64,000 bases of DNA from NCBI GenBank assembly GCA_963556495.2, contig OY747703.1:58725296-58789295 (forward strand), read 5' to 3'. The notes below the pieces were generated by a model. It was not told the DNA's origin, did no database searches, and saw nothing but the letters and a program-made list of their open reading frames with translations. Of the stretch, positions 1 to 11,357 are shown piece after piece; within the stretch, counting starts at the first letter, position 1, and each line of letters starts with the position of its first letter. The position numbers were made by a program, and so were the translations under genes. This DNA is from Valencia hispanica (taxonomy: Eukaryota > Chordata > Actinopteri > Cyprinodontiformes > Valenciidae).

Positions 1-929
1 TTATATTAAGGCTAAAATCCAATGGCCTGAAAAAAGGAAAAATATGAACTCATACTGATAAAAAGGACTACTTGAACTTTTTTCTAGCTTTGGATAAAGT
101 TGGATCTTTTATCTTTAAAGTTGTTCAATAAGAGTAGAAAATAAGCTTTCTGAGACAGGAGACAACTCTGGGTTCTGTTGGTACCACTCCTGCTTTCCTG
201 TGTGGACTTTTAATAATTACTCATAATCACATAAACACATAAATCACATAGTAGTAAGAGATTTTAATGTAAAATATTGATGCTAATGTGCTGTCTGGTG
301 CACCCGGGGGGGGTCACACTGTTGCTGTTTACAAGATGTCAAAGTGCAATTGTAGCTTCACGTACGATCAGCAAAAGATATACCGTCTGGTCGCAAGAAA
401 ATGGGTGGCGAGTGCATCATAGCCGGCATATGTGTTCCTGTGTGACAAAAGTGGAAAGGATCCCATAGATCAGTTTAGGTTGACTGGGGAGGTTGCACTG
501 TAGATGAAAATTAAAGACTATGCACTTTTTCATTGTCTTTTTCAGACTGCTGCTTTTTACTTTTATCATTACATCAAAAAGAAAATAATTATTGATTTCT
601 CATAATATTACTTCAGATTTTTGTTTAATTTTTGTCTGGTACAACTTTAAAAATGAGCTATTATTGTTACTCCTAAATGTTCTAATTCGGAAGAGTAATT
701 ATTTTGTTTTATTTTCAGAGATTTTAAAGTAATTTTTGTACTTGTGAAAGCTGATTGGAAGTTTATTTAACTATTCTTTCTAACCACATGGAGAATGCAC
801 GATTTAAATATGTTCAAATCGAAAGTCTTGGCCGAGTCCTGAAACACTGTCAGGACTGAGCCAAGTGGCCTCTTTTTTTGAAAATCAATATATGGTCACC
901 TGTGCTGGCATGGGTGCCCTGAGGCCCCC
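1..929. other. AT-rich DNA, no gene recognised
   Basis: AT-rich sequence with no convincing coding frame and no mobile-element end that I recognise. A 63-codon frame near 277-468 has no recognisable motif and is probably chance. The stretch leads directly into a tRNA-derived SINE. Confidence 0.5.
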
Positions 930-1195
930 CTGTTAGGCAGCAGGGGCTCTGGAGGTAGGGGTTAAGACTGTAATCAGTGGGTTGCCAGTTCGAACCCCCT
1001 CTCCATCCGTCTCTTTGTCGTTACGCTCTTGGGTAAGACACTTCACCCGCTTTGCCTCCTGGTGGTGCTAAATGAATGCCAACCTCACTTCTGTCAGTCT
1101 GCCCCAGGGTTGCTGTGGCACCAATCTAGCTTACCAACATCAGCTTTGTAAAGCACTTAGGAGTCCTCAGACTTGATAAAGCACTATTTATACTT
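930..1195 (+). mobile_element. tRNA-derived SINE
   Basis: Degenerate SINE on the plus strand. A tRNA-like head carries a clear RNA polymerase III B box (GTTCGAACCCC, about 990-1000). The body contains the phrases 'gggtaagacacttcaccc' and 'ctgtcagtctgccccagggt', and the tail reads 'taaagcactatttata'. The SINE near 16030 shares the same body phrase, so both belong to one fish SINE group. No target duplication is obvious, which suggests an old copy. SINEs have no coding capacity and are mobilised in trans by LINE enzymes. Confidence 0.7.
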
Positions 1196-3004
1196 ATCCC
1201 ATTCTATTTTTGGTGAATCAGCATCATAACCTAACTAACCTAACTAGCAGCCTTTTATTGGCTGAATGCTGGATCCAGAAGAATGCAGCTGGATGTGGGT
1301 GGATGTGGTGTCAGGGCTGCACTGCGTGTGGAGAACAATGGAGGAGGACTGGGTAATCACGTTGCTCAACTGACAGTGGGCCAGCGGCAATCAAACGTAA
1401 TGGAACAAGCCTCGTGGATCGATACAAGTCAGTGATCGCAGACACACAAAGGTTGTTTAGTAACACGCAGCACTAATTGAAATCAATGACTAATCTGATG
1501 ACAGTTCTTAACCTTTCCACCCGCAAAGATTCATAAATGAGAGAGAAAGACGGCGGGGCAGCGGGCGGACTGTCTCCCACAACGCCTTCATCTTTTTCTG
1601 CTGATCCACGCTTTTCGAGATGCAGAACTAAGATGTTCAATGAGGTTACATTGCCTTGGATCAATACAGAAGAAGTACTAACACTTTGGTTTAATGGCCG
1701 TTTCTGCCAGGCATTGATAAAACCATACGGGTAAATAAAATATGCATGCTGAGGAGGAAGTTCAGACTGGACGAAGAAGATCGTTAAGCAGTTAATTGAT
1801 TCAAGTGTGGAGAAAATAGGAGTGACAAATAGGGCCATAAAATCTAAACCTTATTTATACAGATACACGTGGGTTGATGGGGTCTCCATCAAGCAGAATT
1901 GAACCCAATTTAAATGCGGTTACATGTAATGGCCTTAAAACCGGTGGTTAATTGATGGGGAAGCCATATTCCATTCTGTGTGGCGGGCAGCGACCCACCG
2001 CTGTGACAGAAAGGAAGATTGGACTAAAGGCAGACATTTTAATCACCAGACGTCAATAAGCTATCAGGTAGCAGGTCACCGTTGTAAATGGCGAGTTGTC
2101 AGAAAGAATCATAAGGAAACAGATGAAGCTGATTGGTCATGGAGCGCTCTGTCGCATTCAATAGTGAGAACTTGTTCTGGCCAGTCTCGCGCTTCAATCT
2201 TCCCTGGATTTGTCCTAGAGTTCTGCTGCAAGGATTCCCTTCCCTTCAGAGCAACCTTCACCTACAAAAACAAGATGACAGCTCAACAAGATATAAACTT
2301 CAAACATCACTGCCACCAGACACATTCCATTTCTTCTTTTCTCAGACATCCAAGCAACCTGAACCTGTTTCGATCAGAATAAAACTTCTAAAAACCGCAT
2401 CCGGTCTCTCTGCATGTGGGTTCGACAGGTGAATCAGTACACAAGAATTTAATTTTCAGATGCAGAACAAGTCCTAAAATCTGTATTCTTTGAGAACAAA
2501 GCAACCAACATGCAGAATTTTAAAAACAGCCAACCACAATTTTAGCTATTTTCCTGAGAGCAGAAACAGTGAAAAATGGAAATGAGTGCAAATTTGGTGG
2601 GAATTCAGCTCTAAGTATTAAATATGTGAGCTCAGAATAGCTGAGAAGAGGAGCAGAATGAAAATAGCTACAATATGATACATATGTTAATGGAAATGCT
2701 AATAAACCGCACAGTGTCAATGACCAATTTTACTTTTTCAAACTCTTTAGAAAACTTTATCACATCAAAAATGAATACATTAACAGAAATGTATATTTTG
2801 GAACCTGAATTAATTCAGTTTTGACCTGTTTTACATTTAAGAAGTTTCATGTGAAGAGAGATATGTAACCAGCATAGAAATAGCATATCGTTGTGACATA
2901 GATAGGTAGGTTTGGGATGAATAATTATGAATAATTGCTTAGGGCAATTATTAATGAGATTAATAATTTTATGTCAAAATGACCAAGTTTGGGGCACCAT
3001 CCTA
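1196..3004. other. No gene recognised; possible conserved non-coding DNA
   Basis: No mobile-element signature was recognised. The block around 1840-2200 has balanced base composition and little internal repetition. Its overlapping small frames (1978-2382 and 2133-2432, up to 134 codons) have no known domain. It could be regulatory or simply unique DNA; sequence inspection cannot decide. Confidence 0.35.
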
Positions 3005-3770
3005 GGCAAGGCAATGTTATGTGTATAGCACACTTTCCACAACAAGGTAATTCAAGGTGCTTTACATGATTAAATGGCAAAATAGAAATAGCTGTAAAAC
3101 ATAGACAAAGCATTTAAAGTAAAAACAGCAATAAAGTAAGAAGCACACACTGATTCATCAAAGCATTACAAAGTATTTATTGTAAAAACAGCAGTAAAAC
3201 AAGAAGAATACACAAAACATGATACAACAAAGCATTACTCAAAGGAAGCTCTAAACAGATATGTTTTTTATTGTGATTTAAAAGATCTCTGAGTTTCAGC
3301 AGCTTTGCAGTTTTCTGGAAGTTTATTCCAGATTAGAGGAGCATAGAAACTGAAAGCTGCTTCTCCATGTTTGGTTCTGATTCTAGGGATGTTGAGCAGA
3401 CTGGAATTAGAGGACCTGAGTGGTCTGGGGGGGCGGGGGGTTGCTATAGTAACAGTAGATCTTCAACATACGTTGGTGCTAAGTCATTCAATGAATTTTA
3501 AACCAGTAAAAGTATTTTGAAGTCTATTATCTGAGCTACAGGGAGCCAGTGTAAGGACTTTAGAACTGGGGTGATGTGCTCTACTTTCCTGGTTCTAGTG
3601 AAGAAAACGAGCAGCAGGGTTCTGGATCATCTGCAGCTGTCTGATTGACTTTTTAGGCATACCTGTGAAGACGCTGTTGCAGTAATCAATCCAACTAAAG
3701 ATAAACACATGGATGAGTTTTTCCAGGTCTTGTTGTGACATTAGTCCTTTAATTCTAGAAATGTTCTTCA
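3005..3770 (-). mobile_element. L2-type LINE, 5'-truncated 3' end
   Basis: Minus-strand copy of the 3' end of the L2 family found throughout the window. The tail lies on the left (GGCAAGGCAA, about 3005-3014), next to the 'gtgctttacatgat' segment that marks L2 3' ends here. To the right it carries the degenerate C-terminal region of the second ORF, matching the copy at 37690-38017 (the region encoding LQLIQN...ITPVLKSLHWLP). Homology stops at about 3770, consistent with 5' truncation during target-primed reverse transcription. The reading frame is broken. A run of G (3428-3440) interrupts one conserved segment. Confidence 0.85.
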
Positions 3771-4641
3771 TCTTAGGATCCAGGAAATAATAATAATACC
3801 TAAATAGTTCCGTCTCAGTTAATGTTAATGATTACCTGCCAGATACGGCTGAGATAATTAAAGCAGATGAAGGAATAAGTTATTGGTGTTCCTTGAACAG
3901 CAAGTTACTACACATGTATGTGGATTACAAAAACAATTCAACTTTCAGTCAAAATGCTTTAATCAAGAAACTCACTAAGCTAGTAACACACAACTAAACT
4001 GCTAAGTAAAAGAAAAATGAATAATCCTATATGAATAATAATACTAAAAGAATAATAACACTAACTACCAAAACTAAAACAATAAAATGGACAAATATAC
4101 AAAGAAACAATAACCAATAAATTGATTGTGATGTCACAGTTCAGTGTGAATATGTATGCTTAAAGAACAAGGCTTGTATTGAAGAATTTTAGGAGTGAAG
4201 CTAAGTTAGCTTTAAACAAATAGTAAATAGCTTAGGACTAATTAGCACCTTATGGTTTTGTTCAAAAAACCAATTCACAATGCAAAGCAGAAGTGAAAAC
4301 AAGAATTCTTTGAATGAAGTTGTTTCATTCAATAATTTGCTGAATTAGAAATCACTAACCTTTGGAGAATTGATTCGATTTTATGAGTCAGTCCTTGCAG
4401 TGATTGATCTAATTTAGTTTTTAGATACTAAGAAGGCAGTTTCAAAAACAACTTAGACGATTAGTTTTCGCTGTCGGACGGAGTAATTCATGTTGAATGA
4501 CTTAAAAAGACTATCAGCCAATAACCTTTGAAAAGCACTGTTTATATCCAAACAATTGAAGAATCATATCATACAAATGCAGCAAAATATAATGAAATAG
4601 ACAATCAAACAACCCTTAGATTGTTTTTATCCTAAGCTAAT
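3771..4641. other. AT-rich unidentified sequence
   Basis: Very AT-rich sequence with many 'aataataa' and 'aaaacta' stretches and no coding frame. Its low complexity and sharp change at 4640 suggest it may form one repeat with the following GC-richer block. I could not identify a terminal repeat or a family. Confidence 0.3.
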
Positions 4642-5409
4642 TTATCTCTGCCAAGACACAACCTTACTTGAACGATCCTTAGATCTCCATTGAAGGGTGA
4701 ATCCATTGTCTAGGGAATCAGCGTTGAAGGAACAGTGAAGGTTCGGTGTGCGGGGCAGCTGGCCGCCGTTAGACAGAAATCGAGGTGGTCTGGTTCGTCC
4801 AGCTCGGTTCCGTTTGGCTCTGGAATCTTCTCCCATGGACCAGTTCCTTTTCAAGGGCAGCCTTCAGCTCAGCTGCATCGGATGAGGAGCCCTCAGCTCA
4901 GCGACCGGGCAGCGGGGTGGGTGAGCATCAACAAAAAGCGTCTCTCTCTCTCTCTTGGTGGAATCTGTTATTCCAAAGATTCCTGCTACAGAGTGTGGAA
5001 CAAGTCAGGTGCAGGTATTATTCGAATGGCCAGATACAGTTACTTGACCAACGATCAGCAGAATTTACAGGTATTTTGCATCCAAAGGGCTTCTTCCAGA
5101 AACCAACAAAGGAAGTTTAAAGCTTCCGCCTCTCCTTTGCAGTTGCCGCAGACAAAGAGGCCTGAATTCCGGCGAGCACCTAGTTTATTTGGGGTTTGGA
5201 CGGTCACAACTCCTCTTCCTGTTGAACCTAAGCGTGCATTTTGTGATTTAGCACTCCTACTGGCTGGAGGTCTGTATTTTGGTCCATTAAATTACAGCTG
5301 TAGTCCAACAATATTAAATCAGAATCATACATGCGTGCTTCTGGACATTACTGATATGTGTTTTAAGCATAAACTGAAGCATGTTTCAGCAGTACAAAAT
5401 AGTATTTAA
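4642..5409. other. Unidentified GC-richer block with a 224-codon open frame
   Basis: This block has a plus-strand open frame at 4735-5409 (224 codons) and an overlapping frame on the opposite strand. The predicted peptide is rich in Ser, Arg and Gln and shows no motif, signal peptide or membrane segment that I recognise. Codon usage gives no strong coding signal, and a polypyrimidine stretch (CTCTCTCT, about 4942-4955) lies inside the frame. It may be part of an unrecognised mobile element or LTR together with the AT-rich flank. I do not call it a gene. Confidence 0.25.
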
Positions 5410-6184
5410 TGCATGTGCCTGTTTAACATGGTACATACATGTAAGCAGAGACTTCAATGTTCAGCCTTCAGATCACCTATCTGCTGCATGTCATGTTTGT
5501 TCTGAATCAAATGATCTTTCATTTACATGAAGCAGAAGCCTTGATTTCTTTCAACAAGATGAGATTTTCCTTTTTACCGCTGTTGCTTGGTGACGGCCAG
5601 TTTTCCATAATGTCATTGGGAAACTACACAAGGGAGATGATGCATTATACTAGCAAAGTAGCTGATGTCTACTTCGTCTCATTTGAAATCAAAGCAGAGT
5701 GTGTGTATTTGAACAAGGCTTTGATTCATGCATAGACACACTCTCTGATCCCCCTGCCTAATCCCTCCTTTGGCTGGGACAAGGACACGATGACAATTTA
5801 AGACCTCTTCTCTCAAACTCTCTTAAACAGTCCTGTTGACCGATCACAACACAGCCTCTGGTCTTCAGAAACATGCTTTTAATTAATCAGCTTTTAATAG
5901 GCAACCCAGCTGAATTATTTAACGTCATGGCATCACTTCAGCAGGTGATGTTCAGGAAAGTTTGTTCAATTATGTTTAAGTTAAAAGTAGGAAATCATCT
6001 TTTGCAGGTTCTAACACATTCTACAAAGTTTCTCTGTAATTTTTTTTTTTTTACTATTTTCATTCCTCCATAACATGTTAGGAACTTTGAGGATAAGAAG
6101 AAGTGAAGAATGTTGGGTGTTATTGTGTATCTTTCCTCTAAACACATCTTTAAAGGTCTCGTTCACTGAGAAACCTTGTAAAAC
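5410..6184. other. No gene recognised
   Basis: Ordinary AT-rich sequence. A 92-codon frame at 5457-5735 has no recognisable domain. Nothing else was identified before the poly(T) that begins the next element. Confidence 0.4.
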
Positions 6185-7995
6185 TTTTTTTTTTTTTTTT
6201 TTTTTTTTACGTGTCCTGTTTGGCAGTGTGGAGCTCAGAATTGGTGTCTGAGTACCAAGTAGAAGCCCAACAGATTAACTTTCACAAGCAGAGCAGTACA
6301 GCTTTTGCTATAGTACTCAACTTGATATATGTGTGAAAAATCTTTATTATGAATTGTTGGAGTTTTTATTTCCTGATGTTATGGACATGGAGACGTTAAA
6401 TTAAGGAGAAGAAAGAAGGAAGATGAAGAAGAGAGGTAGGAAACAAAAAGTCAAGAGAGAGGGTGAGTTGAAATATAAGAGAGGAAGGGGAACAAAGAAA
6501 ACACAGGAAGACATTGAAGTCTGCCTCCATACCCACAGGACGGCAGAGAGAGAGGGAAAAACAAAACAAAACACGAAAAAGGAACATCGACAAAACAAAC
6601 CAAACATTGTGAACTAAGAATTACACAACCACATCACACAAAAATAGATATAAAAATACAACAACAATGTCACAGAAAAACTCATGGTACCGATTAATCA
6701 AGCTCTAGTAATGATAACCTCAGCCCAAGAATATATCCTTAAACACCAGAGACCCCACATCTATGTGTGTGTGTTAGCATGCTGGTGCATATAAAGTTTC
6801 TCCGTAAGAGTGTTCGATAGCTGGTGTGAGCAGACATCAATCCGTCTCCCAGGAATCGATGCAGACATGAAGGAGATCGGAGCAAAGACGTCCAAAGGAC
6901 CCCCAGAGCCCCAGGCAGACCCGGGCGGGGCCGACCGCATCCCCCAAGAGAGGAGCAAAGGAGAACCCCAGGGGAACATCCAGCGGCCACTATGCAGGGG
7001 CCCGGGGGGCAGCAGTGACGAGCCCACGGGCCCCGCCGGCAACCGGCCCCGCCGGCAACCGGCCGCGCCGGGGCGGTCAATGGACTGGGGGAGCTGGGGC
7101 CCAGGGGCACCCCACCCCCCAGCAGGGACCCGACAAGGGACCGGCCGACGAGGGGGCCCCGGCTCCACAGGGGCCGCGGCCGGCCGCCACGCACCGCCTC
7201 CACCCTAGGCCAATCCCCACCGCCAACATCCCAGCGCCCCACCGATAGCCGCAGGGGACGGACAGCATCCCCAGGCCGGGCTCAGCCAGCATCTGGACAC
7301 CAAGTTGTACCAGCTCCCGGGTCCTGATCCCGTGCAACGCAGGACGCCGAGACCAGGCATCCAACGAGGCCCAGGGCCGGTCCAACCCGCCAATGAACCG
7401 GCCACGCACGGTGCGCACAGAACAGGTGATCAAACGAGCAGAGACGCCGGATCCGCATCCCGCCGAGCCACCGAGCAGGCACCACCCAACAATCCCAAAC
7501 CCGGCACCTCTAAAAGAGGTGCCCCAACCAACCAAAGGAAGATATCGGCCCAGCGCATCGGCCGACCGACACACCGGCCCCCCCAGGCCCGGCCAGGCAC
7601 GCACCAGGTCCGAACCGGATTGACCATCGATGCACCGGCAGGCAGGGGCCCCTGTCACCGGCGGGGAGTGACGGAGGGGAAATAGAACCCCCATTAAGTG
7701 TAAGGCCTGAGGTGCGCCAGGCGAGGGGGCAGACCAAGATCCAACCTGACAGGTAGACAAAGACATACAGACACAGTCATACGTTCCCTCCCTCTTAAAC
7801 CCATACATTCTCACTGACTCACCAAGACACCCAAAAAAATGACGCTGTACCCTCACTCACACACCCCATACACACTTTATGCTCCCAGGTCCAGGTACCG
7901 ATGCCCCAGTTGAGCCACCAGCCCCCGGACCCGGGAGATGGACCCCCTACCTTCTAGGACGGAGACAAGCAGACCGCCAAGGGCCCCACAGTGGC
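6185..7995 (-). mobile_element. G-rich retroposed element, copy 1 (minus strand)
   Basis: A poly(T) of 24 bases (6185-6208) is the poly(A) tail of an element on the minus strand. Next to it lies the same terminal block as in the plus-strand copy at 12997-15040 (6209-6275 matches 14950-15029 in reverse). A second block, 7690-7995, matches 14590-14915 in reverse. Between them this copy carries about 1.4 kb absent from copy 2, very GC-rich with the G-rich strand being the element strand, plus a purine-rich tract (about 6400-6510). The right end near 7995 looks like a 5' truncation. Strong strand asymmetry and a poly(A) tail suggest the 3' region of a poly(A)-type LINE such as an L1/Tx1 relative. 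I see no protein domain, so the family is inference. Confidence 0.65.
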
Positions 7996-10229
7996 CTGTT
8001 CCTCCTCCGGACCTTGTTCTTTTTGAAAGACGATCGGCCACTCTGAGTTGCATATGCATGCTGCAAGTGAACATTTTCTCCAACCCTCATTTCCTGCATT
8101 AGCCACAGAACGAAAACAGAAACAAGCAAAAATAAGCCAGTCTCTACTACGATACAGAGATAATCAGTATTCATGGCCTCGTCTACCTTAGCTTGTGACC
8201 GCCCACGGGAAGGTTGTATTGATTTTTCAGACAGGAGAGAGCAGAGCCCATCTCTGCCAGTAGAAGCTAACTATTAGCAACTCCAACATGTTGGAGCACC
8301 TTCTGGCTTGTGTTATTTGTAGAGATAGCACATCAGTGTTGCATTTTTCACCCAAGAAACAACAGCTGATGAAGAAATAGTTGGAATTTGTCTTTGGAAC
8401 ACCACCAGCGAAGAAAGTTAAGTTAGTTATTTGTTCAGAAGCAGCAAAACAGTCACGTTGTTGTTAGCCAATGAGAGTCAAGACATTTTTATTTCATGAA
8501 TATTAATGTGTTAGACTCGTAATCATGTCATTTCTGCCCACCCACTCCTCCAAACTTCAACCCCCTGAAACAGGAGAGGATTTTTCCACAGAAAATGACT
8601 CATAAGGTATTCATTCATACTGGAGACCACAGCAGATGTATTGAGAAAATGAGGTAATGAGACCTTTCAGTGACCAGGAGTACAGGGACACTGCCTTACT
8701 TTTGTTTCCTTGACATCTAGCACCTGCACCCTCATCTTCTTCAGCCTTAGTTTGGTTTTCCATTGTCTTGGTGAGAAGAGCGTGGATGTCTCTGGAAAAG
8801 ATGTGGTCTTAAAGACGGAGTCCCATACCATGATGCAACCTGGCTACAGGGTCTACTCCTTTCCCTCCTAGCTCAATTCCTCCAAACATGTCCATCACAG
8901 ATGCCTCTGAGCCCAGAGAAGTAGACGAGGTTAACTCAAGGCTTCTTTCTGCCTGGAGTGGCACTTTGACTGTGACTAGACACTGCAGAGCCGGGTAAAG
9001 GTTTCCAAAACTAATCCATCTGGTTCTTTCAGCTCTAGATGAATGATGGTTCTTGATGTACAACTCGATTGATCAGAAATCAACCCGGTACAGTTACAGC
9101 ATGCTCCCTGAAATTCCAACAGATTACCTGAATCAATTTGATATTTTGTATCCTTTTTTATACACACGTCCTTTTATAGAACAGTAATTTTACAGGAAAG
9201 AGGCTGAGAGAGAAGGGGAAGACATGCAGCCAGTGGCCCAACATGGGGAACCGAAGACAGCCTCTTGGAGGATTCTAGCCTCTGAAGATGGTGCAGCTAC
9301 TCCAATTAGCTGCACAGGAACATTCATTGTTTTGTTTTTTATTCAGTTTGGGGTCAATCTGGAGAATCTCTATCTGCGCTCCTCAAAGGCTGTGGTGGAT
9401 AAATCTGTCCAGTAATGCTAGTAGGTAGCCAGTTAGTTAGTTTTTAAAATAGTTTTTCTCCTTCTGATTTGTGGTTATGTGTTCAGCCTGTCTTAAACAT
9501 TTCATATTAGAGCTAAAAGTATCACAATCTGTTGGACTTGGGTTTAGCTTGCTTATTTTGTTTCTGGTTTCCAGTTCTGGTCCATCCTTCTCGGTTCTTC
9601 AGCTCCACAAACACTGATTATGACAAAAAGATTGTATTTTACTTTGTTGAGTTACATGATCCGAATATGATTACCTTGGACATGCTGTAATTAATGATCT
9701 CTTCACAATGGTTTTGCTGGAGGAAAAAACTTTAACAAAAACTTTAGGAGAAAGTTTTAAAAATTAAACATCACCAAAAAGTGTTTGATCCTAAATAACA
9801 AAAATCCTGGTTAAAACTAGAAGGTTTCTAACAATAATGTCTCATGTTCTCTTACATTTGATGTGAAATGTGAAGAACTGTGGCGAAAGGATGGTGCAGC
9901 CAGTAGTTGGGTTCAGATCCTGAGGCCATCAGGATCTTAGCATCATTCCAGATCATATACTGTATGTTGTGCAACTAGTCCACACTGGAAAACTAAAAGG
10001 TTCAAATAAATCATTGAAAGTCTTAAATATTACGCCATTTATACCCTTTGTGAAGGTTGGGGGTGGGGGGTGAAAACTTCTTGCTACAGCAGTTAATAGC
10101 AGAAACTTCCATCAAGTATCTTATTTAATTAAAACATTCTAAAAATAAAGGAGCTGCTATCTTGGTCGTCTACCTTAATGTTGTCTCCATGACGATTCTC
10201 GGTGAAACTAAAGAAGTGTGTTAAGGATC
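7996..10229. other. No gene recognised; weak unidentified open frames
   Basis: Mixed sequence. Minus-strand frames at 8976-9167 and 8809-9063 overlap and encode a Cys- and Ser-containing peptide with no domain that I recognise. The segment 8200-8640 contains phrases that look like dispersed fish repeats, but no ends were found. A purine-rich stretch occurs at 9195-9225. Nothing here justifies a gene call. Confidence 0.35.
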
Positions 10230-10720
10230 AGAGCTGCTCTAATCTCTGATCACAGGCCTGACCATCTGCTAGTTCGTGCTCGACAATGAGGCTCATTCGG
10301 CGCTGTAATGTCTGCCCTGACACTGATAGCAGTACTCTGCACAGATGAGCGATTGAAAGGACCAGCGTGAGAGTGAGTTAAATAACAGCTCAGGAACATG
10401 AAAGTGGGCTCTGAAAGCCCAAATCTCAGCACCTGTCGAAATAATCATTGAGGCAGGGGTATTGATCAGACGGGCGCTATCAGCCTCCCACAGATCTAAC
10501 ACGGTCATTTTTGTTGTGAGGCGCTTAAAAAAATCATACTTGTTCCCCCTGTAACCTTTCCTCGATGAGGGAGAGCTCACCGCTGTTATCGAGGCATGCT
10601 CAGGTTCACATTCACACACTCTCATGTAATTACACCTACATGCTGGCCGGGCTGTGCAGTGTTGATGCAGAGCAGAGGCACCGATGCAAATATCGATCAG
10701 CTTTCCCTTCGCTGAGTCCT
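10230..10720. other. Candidate conserved non-coding element
   Basis: This block has moderate GC, non-repetitive sequence, no mobile-element signature and several palindromic or homeodomain-like words (for example 'ctctaatctctgatcac' and 'aatcattgag'). Frames on both strands (up to 156 codons at 10293-10763, minus) show no known domain. The call of possible regulatory sequence is inference from texture alone. Conservation in other fish would be needed to support it. Confidence 0.25.
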
Positions 10721-11357
10721 GCCTGGGTTTTAGTTTACCTTTATAATTACTAATAAAACACAATACCTCTGGTCTAAAAATGGCTGACTGAGCTGGGACG
10801 AGGGCTCATAAAGCTTTACTCTCTGCAAGCATTTTCATAAAGAGTACCTGTAGGCAAAATGCTAAACTTTGGTATGAGAAGCAAAGGCAACGCTGAAAAT
10901 AAAAATATTGTTTGTAATACATTTTGCATACGTAAATCAACTCTATTTATGCAGGAAAAATCTGCTTTGAGCAACGTAGATTCTGTGAGAACACAAACAT
11001 GCGAGGGAATATACGTCTTTGTGTTTAAACAGAAGGTCTGTAGGGACTGGTTTTTGGTTTGATCTTTGTTCCGCTTTAAAGCTTCAGTTTTCTAGGAGTG
11101 GTGGAGCAAAAAAAACACCTACATCTAAATAAAAAGAGCAGAAAAATGTCACTATTTAAAAAAAAACTTTGTTTTCCTCCACATAATCTCAAAAATGCTG
11201 CATGCATTCATATTAAGTCCCCATTACTTTGATACCACTGATCAAAATACAAGTGTTGCCTTGAGTCTATCTCTGTTATTTAATCTCAATCTAAACACAG
11301 ATGTTCTGGTTATGACCTCAGGGGTTCTTCAGAGAACATCAGAGAACAATCAGCATC
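10721..11357. other. No gene recognised; upstream part may belong to a decayed Tc1
   Basis: AT-rich sequence without a coding signal. From about 11300 onward the text leads into the Tc1-like transposase remnant, so part of this stretch is probably the 5' non-coding region of that element. Its left terminal repeat could not be recognised. Confidence 0.4.

Noticed and set aside
930..1195. True tRNA gene
   Set aside because: Only a B-box-like word and a partial head are present, with no foldable cloverleaf; the body and tail fit a SINE. The same applies to 16030, 25128, 26575 and 54599.
4735..5409. 224-codon open frame as a host gene
   Set aside because: No recognisable domain, no splice or promoter context, and a competing frame overlaps it. 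Recorded only as an unidentified block.
7077..7856. 259-codon minus-strand open frame
   Set aside because: It lies wholly in the G-rich retroposed element; several overlapping frames on both strands are equally open, the peptide is Gly/Arg/Pro-rich without a domain, and the frame is not kept in copy 2.
5801..8020. Target duplication for G-rich copy 1 (CCTTGT on both sides)
   Set aside because: Only six or seven bases are shared and their placement is not adjacent to the element ends, so it was not reported as a duplication.
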